A stretch of 60,780 bases of DNA from Cobetia crustatorum (lineage in GTDB: Bacteria > Pseudomonadota > Gammaproteobacteria > Pseudomonadales > Halomonadaceae): contig NZ_JEMF01000010.1 in NCBI RefSeq assembly GCF_000591415.1, positions 1 to 60,780 on the forward strand, read 5' to 3'. The notes below the pieces were generated by a model, which saw nothing but the letters and a program-made list of their open reading frames with translations, was not told where the DNA came from and did not search any database. The translations under genes and the position numbers were made by a program. Shown one piece after another: positions 8,829 to 18,395 of this stretch. Positions within the stretch are counted from its first letter, which is position 1. The number at the start of each line of letters is the position of its first letter.

Positions 8829-9578
8829 TCATAACGTATCAGGCAGGCCAAGATGACCCTGATACAACCAATGGCGCACAAGACGCGGCAGTGCCTGACC
8901 AGCATTCTCGGCGAGCGGCAGTACACCGGGTTCGGCGAGTTCGTGAGCATCAGGATCGACCAAGATGATCGGCGCATCCAATGGTGCCGCTGCATACAGG
9001 TTGGAGGCCGGCATCACCTTGAGTGACGTCCCGACGATCAGCAGAAGATCGGCTTCGGCTGCAAGCTCCTCGGCAATTGCGTAAAGCGGTACTGCCTCGC
9101 CGAACCACACTACATCCGGACGTAGCTGACTTCCCTTGTCACACAGGTCTCCCAATCGAATGCCGCCACGAGGCAGCGGATAGCGCAGACCATAATCGAC
9201 ACTCGAACGCGACTTGAGAATCTCACCATGCAGATGCATGACCTCGCGGGAACCCGCACGCTCGTGCAGATCATCAATATTCTGAGTAATCACCGACACA
9301 CGAAAGCCGGCCTGCTCAAGCTCTGCCAGTGCCTTGTGGGCAGCATTGGGCCGCGCACGCCTCACTTGAATACGGCGATCATCATAAAAGCGCAGCACCT
9401 GTTCCGGATCGCGCCGAAAGGCCTGTGGTGTCGCGATGTCCTCAAGCCGATGCTCCTCCCACAGGCCATCCTCGGCACGAAAGGTACGCAGACCACTTTC
9501 CGCACTGATGCCGGCACCACTGAGCACGACCAGATGACGTCCGTGCCGTGCTCCCGGGTCCTTGAAGCCTTCACTCAT
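8829..9578 (-). CDS. cobB: Sir2-family NAD-dependent protein deacylase lacking the zinc cysteines
   Basis: Sirtuin of 249 aa that removes acyl groups from protein lysines using NAD. It has the NAD-binding GAGISAESGLRTFR motif, QNIDDLHERAG, the catalytic His in HLHGE, and RPDVVWFGE. The FYDDRR segment carries the Tyr and Arg that bind succinyl or malonyl groups in class III sirtuins. Unusually, the small domain between HLHGE and RPDVVWFGE has one cysteine instead of the usual four zinc ligands. Start 9578 is chosen for the AGAGA at suitable spacing; 9584 is possible. It is downstream of aceK on the same strand and may regulate Acs (25313-27259), but this is inference. The symbol cobB is by family only. 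Confidence 0.9.
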   Translation of the reverse strand: MSEGFKDPGARHGRHLVVLSGAGISAESGLRTFRAEDGLWEEHRLEDIATPQAFRRDPEQVLRFYDDRRIQVRRARPNAAHKALAELEQAGFRVSVITQNIDDLHERAGSREVMHLHGEILKSRSSVDYGLRYPLPRGGIRLGDLCDKGSQLRPDVVWFGEAVPLYAIAEELAAEADLLLIVGTSLKVMPASNLYAAAPLDAPIILVDPDAHELAEPGVLPLAENAGQALPRLVRHWLYQGHLGLPDTL

Positions 9579-9646
9579 CGTCATTCTCTCTGCTGGTGAG
9601 TCACGTAAATGAATAGCGTGGATAATGACAGCTGGCAGCACCTCGC

Positions 9647-11424
9647 TCAGTCATCGATGAAATCCTGACTGCGATCAATGCCAAAGCGACGCTTGTTGCG
9701 ATACGGATAAACATCAATCACACGACCAGCCAAGATGGCATCCTGCAGCCCTTGCCACCAGCTGGCTTGAAAGATTTCCGGATGTAACTCGTAGAAGAGC
9801 TTACGTAGATCCATATTCGCAAACAGAAAAGGACCGAACTCCTCGGGGAAGATGTCGTTGGGCCCGACTGAGTACCAAGCTCGCTAGCCAGTTCCTGTTC
9901 AGGGTAACGTGCCTCGGGAATCTCACGGAAATTGCACTCCGTCAGATAGTTGATCTCGTCATAATCATAGAAAACGACTCGCCCGTGACGGGTGACACCG
10001 AAGTTCTTGAGCAGCATGTCACCAGGGAAAATATCCGCCGCCGCCAACTGCTTGATGGCATTGCCGTAATCATTGAGTACTGCTCGCGTTTCCTCTGCAT
10101 CGCACTGCGCCAGATAAAGATTGAGCGGCGTCATCATGCGCTCGGTATAGCAATGGCGGATCAGCACCTTGTTGCCGCGCAGGCTGATGGAAGAGCCACA
10201 GACCTCCAACAGTTCGGCCAGACACTCTGGGGCGAAATGGTCACGCCCCACCACAAAGTTGGAGAATTCCTGAGTATCCGCCAATCGCCCGACACGATCG
10301 TGACGTTTGACCAGTCGATACTTCTCACGCACCTGATCACGACTCATGTCCTTGCCGGGTGCGAAGCGGTCCTTGATCAGTTTGAACACTAATCGATAGC
10401 TGGGCAGCACAAATACCGCCATCACCATGCCACGCACACCTGGTGCGATAATGAACTGATCAGAACGGCTTGCGACATGTTCATTGAGGCCACGGAACAG
10501 CTCGGTCTTGCCATGTTTATAAAAACCGATAGCGGCATATAGCTCGCCGATGGGTTTGTCCGGCATCAGAGTCTGCAGGAAGCCCACCACCTCACCTGGT
10601 ACCTCGATCTCCACTTGGAAATAGGCGCGAGTGAACGAGAAGATGATCGAGACTTCTTCTGGCTCGATAATAACGGTATCAAGATAGACACCGTCACGCT
10701 CGGTATGCAGCACAGGCAGTACTAGAGGTAGAGTTTCACCACTAGCCTCAATACGCCCCACCAGATAGGCGCCCTTGTTACGGTAGAACACGTTGCGCAG
10801 CACCTCGAAAGCTGCATCTGGTGCATCGCGGACATGTGCCGGTAGTGCATCGAGCAACATCTCGGCCCCGAGCGTGACATCACGCCCCTGATGCTCGAAA
10901 GCAATCCCTAACGGAGCCTCGCACAGCACGGATTCTAGCGCACAGGCCCAGTTACCCTTCACGGGGACGCGGTGGCTGATGCTCAATCCAGAATGACGGG
11001 CGGGCTCCTGCCGTGAAGACGACACAAACATCCAGTCATCACGAATGTGGCGGTGGGAGAACACATTACAGAAGATGGAATTGTAGAACGTCTCGGCCAG
11101 CTTGTAGTCAAGCCGCTGGTCAATCAGCGCCATGTAATGCTGCTTGGCGTCGGTCCACAACGTGCACTCGCTCAGCCGTTCAGGCTCGAAAGCACGTCCC
11201 AGCCGCTCCATGGTGGCAGCCACTTTCTCGTCATACAGGTTGATGCGCGCCGCGGAGGCTTGTTGCGCTTCTCGCCAATCAGCCTCAATGAAACGCCGCC
11301 GCGCGTCACTGGAAATATGCTTGAACCGCGAGCGATATTCATCGAAGCCATGCAGTACCGTCGCCGCTAGTCGCTGCCCTTGCTGTCCATTGCCCCGCTC
11401 GTCACTATCGTAATCGCTGCTCAT
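9647..11424 (-). CDS. aceK: isocitrate dehydrogenase kinase/phosphatase AceK (apparent frameshift)
   Basis: Bifunctional enzyme that phosphorylates and dephosphorylates isocitrate dehydrogenase, switching carbon between the TCA cycle and the glyoxylate shunt during growth on acetate. The N-terminal regulatory domain and kinase domain are intact ([30 protein letters not shown]). Near 9879 one base is missing: the frame reads ASELGTQSG, while the next frame continues [17 protein letters not shown] and on to [10 protein letters not shown]. Adding one base restores EPWYSVGP and a 592-aa protein of normal length. Start 11424 follows a GGGGGA site. A sequencing error is the likeliest cause. It is functionally close to the acetate genes nearby. 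Confidence 0.93.
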
Positions 11425-11545
11425 GTCCAATCCCCCCTGCCCTGTCGACGCATCCACGCGCCGCGTCAGCCTCAAGCATGCGAGGTCGCGCGCCATCAGG
11501 CGAGACGACAATGGTCGCGGGCCTGTCACCGTTCAACGCATGGCA

Positions 11546-11578
11546 AAACGCCACCTCGCAGCAAGCGAGATGGCGTTT
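11546..11578 (-). terminator. terminator after ttcA
   Basis: The 14-base arms 11546-11559 and 11565-11578 pair with two mismatches or wobbles, followed on the minus strand by a short T-run (GTTTTGCC). Confidence 0.75.
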
Positions 11579-11627
11579 GATCAAGCGCAGACAGCAGCAC
11601 CCTCAGTGTCATATCAGAACAAGAAAC

Positions 11628-12632
11628 TTAAAGCTCGCGCCCCAGTGCCATATCGAGACCGACTGCCGGTTGAACACGACGTTCAGCCTCGAAGAGGTCC
11701 TCTTCCATGCTGGCCTGCTCGGAATTCATGTCCAATACATCGATACGCGAGGCATTGAAGCGATCGCGCTGGTCATCCAGGCCCGCGAAGTCGAATAACT
11801 CACGATCCGCCAGATGCGATGGCGCGACGGAGGTCACGGCATGGAACATGGTTTCCAGACGCCCCGGATACTGACGCTCCCAGTCCTGCAGCATATCCTT
11901 GACCACCTGACGCTGCAGATTCTCCTGAGAGCCGCACAGATTACAGGGAATGATCGGGAATTCACGCGCGGCGGAATAGGCCTCGATGTCGGATTCACGA
12001 CAGTAGGCCAGCGGGCGAATGACGATATTGCGCTGATCATCCGAGAGCAGCTTGGGCGGCATGGTCTTGAGCTTGCCACCGAAGAACATGTTGAGGAACA
12101 ACGTCTCGAGAATGTCATCGCGATGATGGCCAAGCGCGATCTTGGTCGCTCCGATTTCCTGAGCGAAGCTATAAAGTGACCCACGACGCAAGCGCGAGCA
12201 CAGCCCACAGGTGGTTTTCCCCTCCGGCACCTTCTCCTTGACGATGGAGTAGGTGTCGCGCTCAAGGATGTGATATTCGACACCCACTGACTCAAGCCAA
12301 GCGGGTAATACATGTTCCGGGAAGCCAGGCTGCTTCTGATCAAGATTCACTGCTACCAGGCTGAATTCCACCGGCGCATTGCGCTGCAGGTTCATCAGGA
12401 TATCCAGCATGGTATAGGAGTCCTTGCCACCGGACAGGCACACCATCACCTTATCACCATCACGAATCATGCCGTAATCAGTGATCGCGGTACCAACCTG
12501 ACGACGCAGCCGTCGCTGCAGCTTGTTCAGGTCGCGCTTGTTGGTGGCACCGGATGTGCCACGGGAGTCCGCACAGGACTCGGTATCAGATGGGGGCATG
12601 GCAGTCAGGACAGGCAGTTTGGGAGGGCGCAT
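11628..12632 (-). CDS. ttcA: tRNA 2-thiocytidine(32) biosynthesis protein TtcA
   Basis: Adds sulfur to cytidine 32 of tRNA using ATP and a 4Fe-4S cluster. It shows the PP-loop SGGKDS (residues 67-72 of the long form) and the two cysteine pairs that hold the cluster ([10 protein letters not shown] and [11 protein letters not shown]). The C-terminus includes HFADREL-type sequence ([11 protein letters not shown]). The 334 aa include about 30 poorly conserved N-terminal residues; Met at 12599 is an alternative start, and neither start has a clear ribosome binding site. Flanked by terminators, it appears monocistronic. Confidence 0.95.
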   Translation of the reverse strand: MRPPKLPVLTAMPPSDTESCADSRGTSGATNKRDLNKLQRRLRRQVGTAITDYGMIRDGDKVMVCLSGGKDSYTMLDILMNLQRNAPVEFSLVAVNLDQKQPGFPEHVLPAWLESVGVEYHILERDTYSIVKEKVPEGKTTCGLCSRLRRGSLYSFAQEIGATKIALGHHRDDILETLFLNMFFGGKLKTMPPKLLSDDQRNIVIRPLAYCRESDIEAYSAAREFPIIPCNLCGSQENLQRQVVKDMLQDWERQYPGRLETMFHAVTSVAPSHLADRELFDFAGLDDQRDRFNASRIDVLDMNSEQASMEEDLFEAERRVQPAVGLDMALGREL

Positions 12633-12700
12633 AGTCTAGCACTCGCCAATGGTGCGTCACAGAGGCAGTCAGGCAGGAAGTCCAGCTTCTCACAACGCAC

Positions 12701-12723
12701 AACGCCCGCCGAAGGCGGGCGTT
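12701..12723 (-). terminator. hairpin, probable terminator of the small membrane gene
   Basis: A perfect 10-bp stem (AACGCCCGCC and GGCGGGCGTT) with a 3-base loop lies downstream of the gene at 12790-13011 on the minus strand. The following sequence is only mildly T-rich. Confidence 0.6.
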
Positions 12724-12789
12724 GAACAGATTCATTGGCAACTATCTGAGGAGTGAAAGAAGGCGCAGAAGAGAATAATGCACCCTGCC

Positions 12790-13011
12790 TCAAAACAATC
12801 GCAGCACTTCCAGGTAACGAATCACCACACCGCCAAGCATTACGAGAATACCGAAGCGTTGCAGACGGAATTCAATAGAGGTCAACGCCAGTTTGCGAGA
12901 CCAGAACATCAATACACCGCGTACATCCTGCGTACGACGGATGTAGTGGCTGTAGGAAAACAGCACAATGGCAAGACCGAGAATCAAAAGCGTGTTGGTC
13001 GCGATCAGCAT
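12790..13011 (-). CDS. small conserved-looking membrane protein of unknown function
   Basis: A 73-aa protein starting MLIATNTLLILGLAIVLFSY. One N-terminal membrane helix is followed by a basic stretch (SHYIRRTQDVRG, then FWSRKLALTSIEFRLQR) and a second hydrophobic helix near the end. Start 13011 has GAGGTG 6 bases upstream; an in-frame ATG at 13065 with AAGG is the alternative and would add 18 residues. I do not recognise a named family. The coding bias, ribosome binding site and terminator suggest a real gene. It is isolated between ttcA and the exonuclease gene. Confidence 0.72.
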   Translation of the reverse strand: MLIATNTLLILGLAIVLFSYSHYIRRTQDVRGVLMFWSRKLALTSIEFRLQRFGILVMLGGVVIRYLEVLRLF

Positions 13012-13426
13012 GTCGCACCTCGTGGGCAAGAACCCTAAGTCGTCAATAAAGGCATCAGACATCTGAGGCCTTATCTGAAACCGGGCTTCGAGCACATGCC
13101 CGAAACCCGGTGGCCACCACCTGGCGCAGTGATGGCAATCCTGAGATGCCAAAGCATTCTCAGGCCTGACTGAAACTGACTGACAGCAGGTCCGTGTCGC
13201 GGGTGGCCTCTGCACACTGTCGCCGCTTCGTTATGATTATCAAGACTGCTCGGTGTTGCATCCTGCATGGCTGGCCGCGTTGCTGGCCTGATCGTGCACT
13301 GGCGTGTAATTCGGATCAACCTCACCCTCTTCAATGGGTGCGTTGTATAGCCTCAGTGTGGCCAAACCAACCATTTGTAGCCATTGGACATTCCGGCAAC
13401 AGACCTTGGGTTAATATCCAAGAGGC
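13012..13426. other. intergenic region before the exonuclease gene
   Basis: About 415 bases with no convincing gene. It holds a hairpin at 13081-13110 and should carry the promoter of the small membrane gene. Short open frames here lack ribosome binding sites and family resemblance. Confidence 0.6.
13081..13110 (-). terminator. possible terminator of the exonuclease transcript
   Basis: CCGGGCTTCG and CGAAACCCGG pair over 10 positions with one G-T wobble. Read on the minus strand the stem is followed by TTTC. It lies about 320 bases past the exonuclease stop, which is far for a dedicated terminator. Confidence 0.4.
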
Positions 13427-14074
13427 TTATGCCAGCCCCTCCCGGGTTTTCATCGATGGCGCTGATAGCATCAGTCGCTGTGCTATCAACGCGCTGGTGA
13501 CCGCATCACCCAAGGCGGTGTGCCGTCCGATTACCGGCACACCGAGTGCTTCAGCCATGGAATCAAAACGCAGATCAGGCTGAGACTCTGGCTGCACACG
13601 ACGGCAACCTTGTAAATAATCACGTGCTAGATCGTGACGCTGATTAGGCAAATCAAACCCCAATCGCGGGCGTAGATGCCGATTGATTACAGCAACATCA
13701 AAATCTATACACCAGCCAACTAGAGGACGGTTGCCGATAAACAACAGCAGGCGCTTCAGCGCATCACCCAGAGCCTCACCACCGTGTAGATCAATACCGC
13801 GCAGACGATGAATACGAATCGAGTCGCCCTGCAGGCTATTGGGTCGCTGAAGATGTAACGAGAGTGCATCGGATGTTTGGATGCGCCGTGCATCGAAGCG
13901 TACCGCGGCTATCGATACCAGCTCGGCGCAGCCAATCTCCAGGCTGGTGGTTTCACAGTCCAGTGCCACCCGCTCTCCTCTTCGCTCATCGCCATGCCAA
14001 GGCCTGAACAATTCGGCAAACTCGCCATGTGCATGCCTGCGGCGATCAGTGGCGCGTCGTAACTGCTGAAACAT
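13427..14074 (-). CDS. DnaQ-like 3'-5' exonuclease (DEDDh)
   Basis: A 215-aa protein of the DNA polymerase III epsilon/RNase T exonuclease family. Exo I is present (ALDCETTSLE, Asp39 and Glu41), Exo II is DFDVAVINRHL, and Exo III is HTALGDAVTSA with the general-base His. The start at 14074 has an excellent GGAGG site. It lies 70 bases downstream of the cNMP/CBS/DUF294 gene on the same strand. This pair recurs next to actP-type symporters and DUF4212 genes in related bacteria, so it is probably not a replication proofreader but part of that module. Its substrate (DNA, RNA or small nucleotides) is unknown. Confidence 0.9.
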   Translation of the reverse strand: MFQQLRRATDRRRHAHGEFAELFRPWHGDERRGERVALDCETTSLEIGCAELVSIAAVRFDARRIQTSDALSLHLQRPNSLQGDSIRIHRLRGIDLHGGEALGDALKRLLLFIGNRPLVGWCIDFDVAVINRHLRPRLGFDLPNQRHDLARDYLQGCRRVQPESQPDLRFDSMAEALGVPVIGRHTALGDAVTSALIAQRLMLSAPSMKTREGLA

Positions 14075-14144
14075 GCAACCTCCTTGGGCCAGATGCCCAG
14101 TATCCCACTGAGGTATGAAGCCCAGCAGTCGATCAACAAGTCTC

Positions 14145-16115
14145 TTAATATTCGAGATGGTAACGATGGGTCAGGCGTTGCTTGAAGTCCTTCACTCGAC
14201 TCAGGGCATCGCGCAACAGATCACGCTCCAGCGATGACAGCGACTGGGTGATGATCAGGTTGGCGCTACCTTCATCGACTTCACGAGCACGACTGTCTGA
14301 TCGGTGACTCGCGTCCGCCTGAATGCCGCTTGAGCCTGATGTCATCGAAACTTCATCCAGATGGCGCAGCTGTTGACGCAGGCGTAGCTCAGCAAACAGC
14401 GATAGCGACTCGGTAAGGTCTTCACTATCGCGGGCCTCGATACTGCCGTCCGCGACCAGCGCGTCCAATCGAGAAAAGGTATTAGTGGCCATCACGCCAC
14501 GCTCCAGCGCTATCGTGCGCACACCATGCACAATCGGAAAGATGCCGCCTTTCTTGATATCGATACCATGCCGCGGCGTGCGTAACGAGCCAAACAGTGT
14601 CAACGGCGTCGAAAAGCGCAGCGCCGCACGAGCGAAATTCGATAACAACAACTCATCATGGTTAACGTGACGCACCAGATGGCTGCGCAGGCTCTCGACC
14701 AGCTCACCATTGCCGCCGCTCGCGCGCGCATCAAAGACGATGGCCAGATTCATCAGCGCTTCGCCGTCTCGTCCCGCACACCAACGGGCGATCTTGCCAC
14801 GCCAACGTGATTCCGTAGCAACCCAGTCCGGATTGGAGACCATCACATTGCCCGGACATGGTGGGTATCCCAACCGTGCGAGCGCAGCGCTGAAACTTTC
14901 CATGACCGCTTCGCACTCAGGCCACTGATCGCCATCGGCCAGAATCAATCCATTGTCCTGATCAGTCTTGAGCAGCTGCTCTGCACGCCCCTCACTACCC
15001 ATCAGCATCAGACAGCACGATTCTCTCCGCACCTCGGCGACCGTCATCACAAAGGTACGCTCGACAAGGCGCCCATTGAGCGCGCTGAGGAGCGCCATCG
15101 CATGACGTAGATGTACGCCCTGCAGCACCAGCGCACGTACCAGCTCAGGTAGACGAGCACTGGCCAGTGCGAGCGCTTCCATATCGCTGGCACGCTCGAT
15201 CTCCAGACTCACCAGCTGGCTACGATTGGAGAAGAACCCCAGTACATCAGTAAGCTCGATCACACCGACGACCGGTGAATCCGATGCCAGTGATTCCTGT
15301 ACCACGACCCTCGCGACACGATGCCGCGTCATCTGGACCAACGCTTGAAAGAGGTAGTCCTCGGCCGTCACTGCCACCAACGAAAAACTACCCAAGGGTG
15401 CCAGTCGATGCGTCGAGGCGAGCCCTTCCAGCACGAGCGCGTTGAGCAAATCCGTGCGTGTGACAACACCGTAGCGCCCTTCAACCTCAATAATCAGGCT
15501 GTCAGCACGTGCTGCCTCCAGCGCCCTCACACCCTCATCTATGCTGCGGTTAGCCGCCATCACCAGTGGCGGTCGCATGCAGTCCATCACGCGAGCCAAC
15601 ATGAAGTCTGTCTGGTCATGGCTCGTTCCCAACCGCGTATCACGATAAGCGGCCAATAGCCGTGCCTTGTCACGCAGACTGTGCTGAAAGAAGTTGCCAA
15701 AATCGGGACTCTCGGCACACAGCTGATGAAAAAGTGCCGCTGGCACCTGATAGCACAGAGTTTCCTGTTCACAAACAAAGCGCGTGCGGCATTCACCGTT
15801 GAGCAAGGTCAACGCACCAAAGAGATCTCCCTGGCTGTAATGGCCAATGCGCAGACTCGCCCAGGCATCGCGCCCCTCATGAGCAGCCTGTTTCAACTCT
15901 GCAGCATCCGGAAGCGGCGTCTCGGACGCCAGCTCTACTACTTCACCCTTGTAGATGATGTAGACGGCGTCACCTACCGCGCCAGGCGTCAGCGGCTGTG
16001 CCAGTGTTTCGAAATAGCGCAGATCAACACTCTCGGCCAACCGCTGGCGGTTGCGTGTATCCAGCAGACTGAGCGGGGGTTCATTAAACGGGATATCAAC
16101 AAGTGTGGCTTGCAT
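14145..16115 (-). CDS. cNMP-binding/CBS/DUF294 nucleotidyltransferase-like protein
   Basis: A 656-aa cytoplasmic multidomain protein. Residues about 30-150 form a cyclic-nucleotide-binding-like fold. Residues about 172-295 hold a CBS pair (MRPPLVMAANRSIDEGVRAL begins it). Residues about 330-480 are the DUF294 nucleotidyltransferase domain with GSEGR (373-377) and the metal-binding TDQD (Asp385, Asp387), related to the GlnD uridylyltransferase core. A DUF294 C-terminal domain follows. The cyclic-nucleotide phosphate cassette is degenerate (FGALTLLNGECRTRF), so cAMP binding is doubtful. Start 16115 has GGTGGAG upstream. It sits between actP and the exonuclease gene, suggesting a regulator or modifier linked to acetate transport; no activity is established here. 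Confidence 0.92.
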   Translation of the reverse strand: MQATLVDIPFNEPPLSLLDTRNRQRLAESVDLRYFETLAQPLTPGAVGDAVYIIYKGEVVELASETPLPDAAELKQAAHEGRDAWASLRIGHYSQGDLFGALTLLNGECRTRFVCEQETLCYQVPAALFHQLCAESPDFGNFFQHSLRDKARLLAAYRDTRLGTSHDQTDFMLARVMDCMRPPLVMAANRSIDEGVRALEAARADSLIIEVEGRYGVVTRTDLLNALVLEGLASTHRLAPLGSFSLVAVTAEDYLFQALVQMTRHRVARVVVQESLASDSPVVGVIELTDVLGFFSNRSQLVSLEIERASDMEALALASARLPELVRALVLQGVHLRHAMALLSALNGRLVERTFVMTVAEVRRESCCLMLMGSEGRAEQLLKTDQDNGLILADGDQWPECEAVMESFSAALARLGYPPCPGNVMVSNPDWVATESRWRGKIARWCAGRDGEALMNLAIVFDARASGGNGELVESLRSHLVRHVNHDELLLSNFARAALRFSTPLTLFGSLRTPRHGIDIKKGGIFPIVHGVRTIALERGVMATNTFSRLDALVADGSIEARDSEDLTESLSLFAELRLRQQLRHLDEVSMTSGSSGIQADASHRSDSRAREVDEGSANLIITQSLSSLERDLLRDALSRVKDFKQRLTHRYHLEY

Positions 16116-16272
16116 GACACGAACTCCACCTATGCCCATCCAGCGCGGCGCTGCACAGGCCACCAAGCCACAAGGCCCACCTGCATAAGCACGGCGGGGC
16201 CTTGGGATACGTTCATGGGCCTGTCTTGTACGAATCACTCTGCATCGCATAGACAGGCCCTGCTACCGTCGA

Positions 16273-18074
16273 TCAGTGATCCACTGATGCCCCTGCCCCG
16301 CGTGGGATACGGATATCCTCGACGATGTGCTGGATGTACTCGGGCGGTGGCGGTGTCGCCTTGCAGACCAGCACCGCGACGATGAAGTTGAGTATCATCC
16401 CCACAGTACCAATGCCTTCCGGCGAAACACCTAGCAGCCAATGCTCAGCCGTGTTCAGCTCTGGCGAGATGAACTTGAAGAACACGATATAGCTGAAGGT
16501 AAAGACCAGGCCGACCAGCATCCCTGCGATCGCACCTTCCTTGTTCATCCGTTTGGAGAAGATGCCCAGCAAGATGACGGGGAAGAAGCTCGATGCAGCC
16601 AACCCGAAGGCAAAGGCCACGACCTGGGCCACGAACCCGGGCGGATTGATACCGAAATAGCCGGCAATCACGACTGCCACCGCTGCTGCCAGTCGCGCTG
16701 CCAACAACTCCTGCTTCTCGGTGATATTCGGCTTGAGCGTCTTCTTCAGGAGGTCATGCGAGATTGCCGACGAGATGACCAGGAGCAACCCGGCCGCTGT
16801 CGATAGCGCGGCGGCCACACCACCTGCGGCTACCAGCGCAATCACCCAGGCCGGCAGATTGCCGATTTCAGGGTTGGCCAACACGATGATATCTCGATCG
16901 ATATAGACCTCGCTCTCGTTGTCGGTGGGCGCATTGCTCAGCAGACGCTCGCCATACTCTCCGCGTGCTCCCTGACTGGCTGACGCGCCTCATAGGAGGG
17001 TTTGCCGACAAACGGATCACCACCGCGCATCTGGATGATGCCATCACCATTTTTGTCGACCCAGCCGATCAGTCCGGTGTTTTCCCAGTTGTAGAACCAT
17101 CCCGGCAACTCTTCATAAGCAGTCTCATTGACGGTTTCAATCAGGTTGACGCGAGCAAAAGCCCCCACAGCCGGCGCAGTGGTGTACAGCAGTGCAATGA
17201 AGAACAGCGCCCAGCCCGCAGAGATACGCGCATCACGTACTGTCGGAACAGTGAAGAAACGCACGATGACGTGAGGCAGGCCTGCAGTACCGCACATCAG
17301 CGCAGCAGTAATGAAGAAGACATCAATAGTGGATTTTGAGCCCTCGGTATACTCGCGGAAGCCAAGGTCAGTCACCACTTGATCCAGCTTATGAAGCAAA
17401 TAGACACCAGTATCGTTGCCCTGTGCATCTACCAATGTGCCGCCAAAGCCGGTTTGCGGAAGTACATGCCCCGTCATCATGATCGACAGGAATACTGCCG
17501 GCACCAGGAAGGCAAAAATCAGTACGCAGTACTGGGCGACCTGGGTATAGGTGACGCCTTTCATCCCACCGAGTACGGCATAGAAAAAGACGATCGCCAT
17601 GCCTATCATCACGCCGACGTTCACATCGACTTCAAGGAAGCGGGCAAACACGATACCGGTACCGCGCATCTGACCTGCCACATAAGTAAAGGAAATGAAG
17701 ATGACACAGACGACGGCAACAGTACGTGCGACGCTTGAGTAGTAACGATCACCCACAAAATCCGGCACGGTAAACTTGCCGAACTTACGCAGGTAAGGCG
17801 CCAGCAACATTGCTAACAGTACATAACCGCCGGTCCAGCCCATTAGATAAACGGAGGCGTCATAACCGGAGTAGGCAATGATCCCTGCCATGGAAATGAA
17901 GGAAGCTGCAGACATCCAATCCGCCGCCGTTGCCGCTCCGTTGGCAATAGGATGCACCCCACCCCCGGCGACATAGAATTCCTTGGTAGATCCGGCTCGC
18001 GACCAGACCGCGATACCGATATAGAGCGCAAACGAAGCGCCCACAAACAGATACGTCAGTAATTGAACATCCAT
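16273..18074 (-). CDS. actP: ActP-type cation/acetate symporter, SLC5 family (apparent frameshift)
   Basis: Sodium:solute symporter of the subfamily usually found with DUF4212, importing acetate or other short carboxylates. The first 360 or so residues are intact (N-terminal helices, [38 protein letters not shown]). In the large loop, between about 16972 and 16985, one base is missing. The frame ends in ESMASVC, while another frame continues [19 protein letters not shown] and joins [17 protein letters not shown]. With one added base the protein is 600 aa. AAGGACA gives the ribosome binding site. It follows DUF4212 by 63 bases. Related VC2705-type proteins belong to the same set; which substrate it carries is inferred. 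Confidence 0.92.
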
Positions 18075-18137
18075 TGGCGTTGTCCTTGGCGATATCGATC
18101 ATCTTGTTATTGTGTAAGACGAGACGCGAAATATGCC

Positions 18138-18395
18138 CTATTGCTCATGCACGTCGAAGCGCTCATCAAGCTTGTTCATTGAGCGGGCATACATGATGAT
18201 TAGCGCGAGGAAGAAGTAGATCGCTCCCTGCTGAGCGAACCAGAATCCCAGTTTGAAACCGAAGAAATGAATATTATTGAGCACATCGACCAGCAATATC
18301 CCACATCCATAGGACACGACAAACCAGACCACGAGGTACCCCATGATCAGCTTGATATTGGCAGCCCAGTAGGCCTTGGCATTCGCTTCTTTCAT
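18138..18395 (-). CDS. DUF4212 small membrane protein, symporter partner
   Basis: An 85-aa protein with two membrane helices (about residues 17-37 and 53-68) and the family pattern YWAANIKLIMGYLVVWFVVS and FWFAQQGAIYFFLALI. DUF4212 proteins are almost always encoded just upstream of an SLC5 acetate-type symporter and are thought to be its small subunit. That arrangement is seen here with actP 63 bases downstream. The start is supported by a GAGAA element. First gene of a likely minus-strand operon: DUF4212, actP, DUF294/CBS protein, exonuclease. Confidence 0.93.
   Translation of the reverse strand: MKEANAKAYWAANIKLIMGYLVVWFVVSYGCGILLVDVLNNIHFFGFKLGFWFAQQGAIYFFLALIIMYARSMNKLDERFDVHEQ

Noticed and set aside
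16868-17050. Separate small gene in the actP gap
   Set aside because: It is the third frame over the actP frameshift; the true actP sequence lies in the two other frames.
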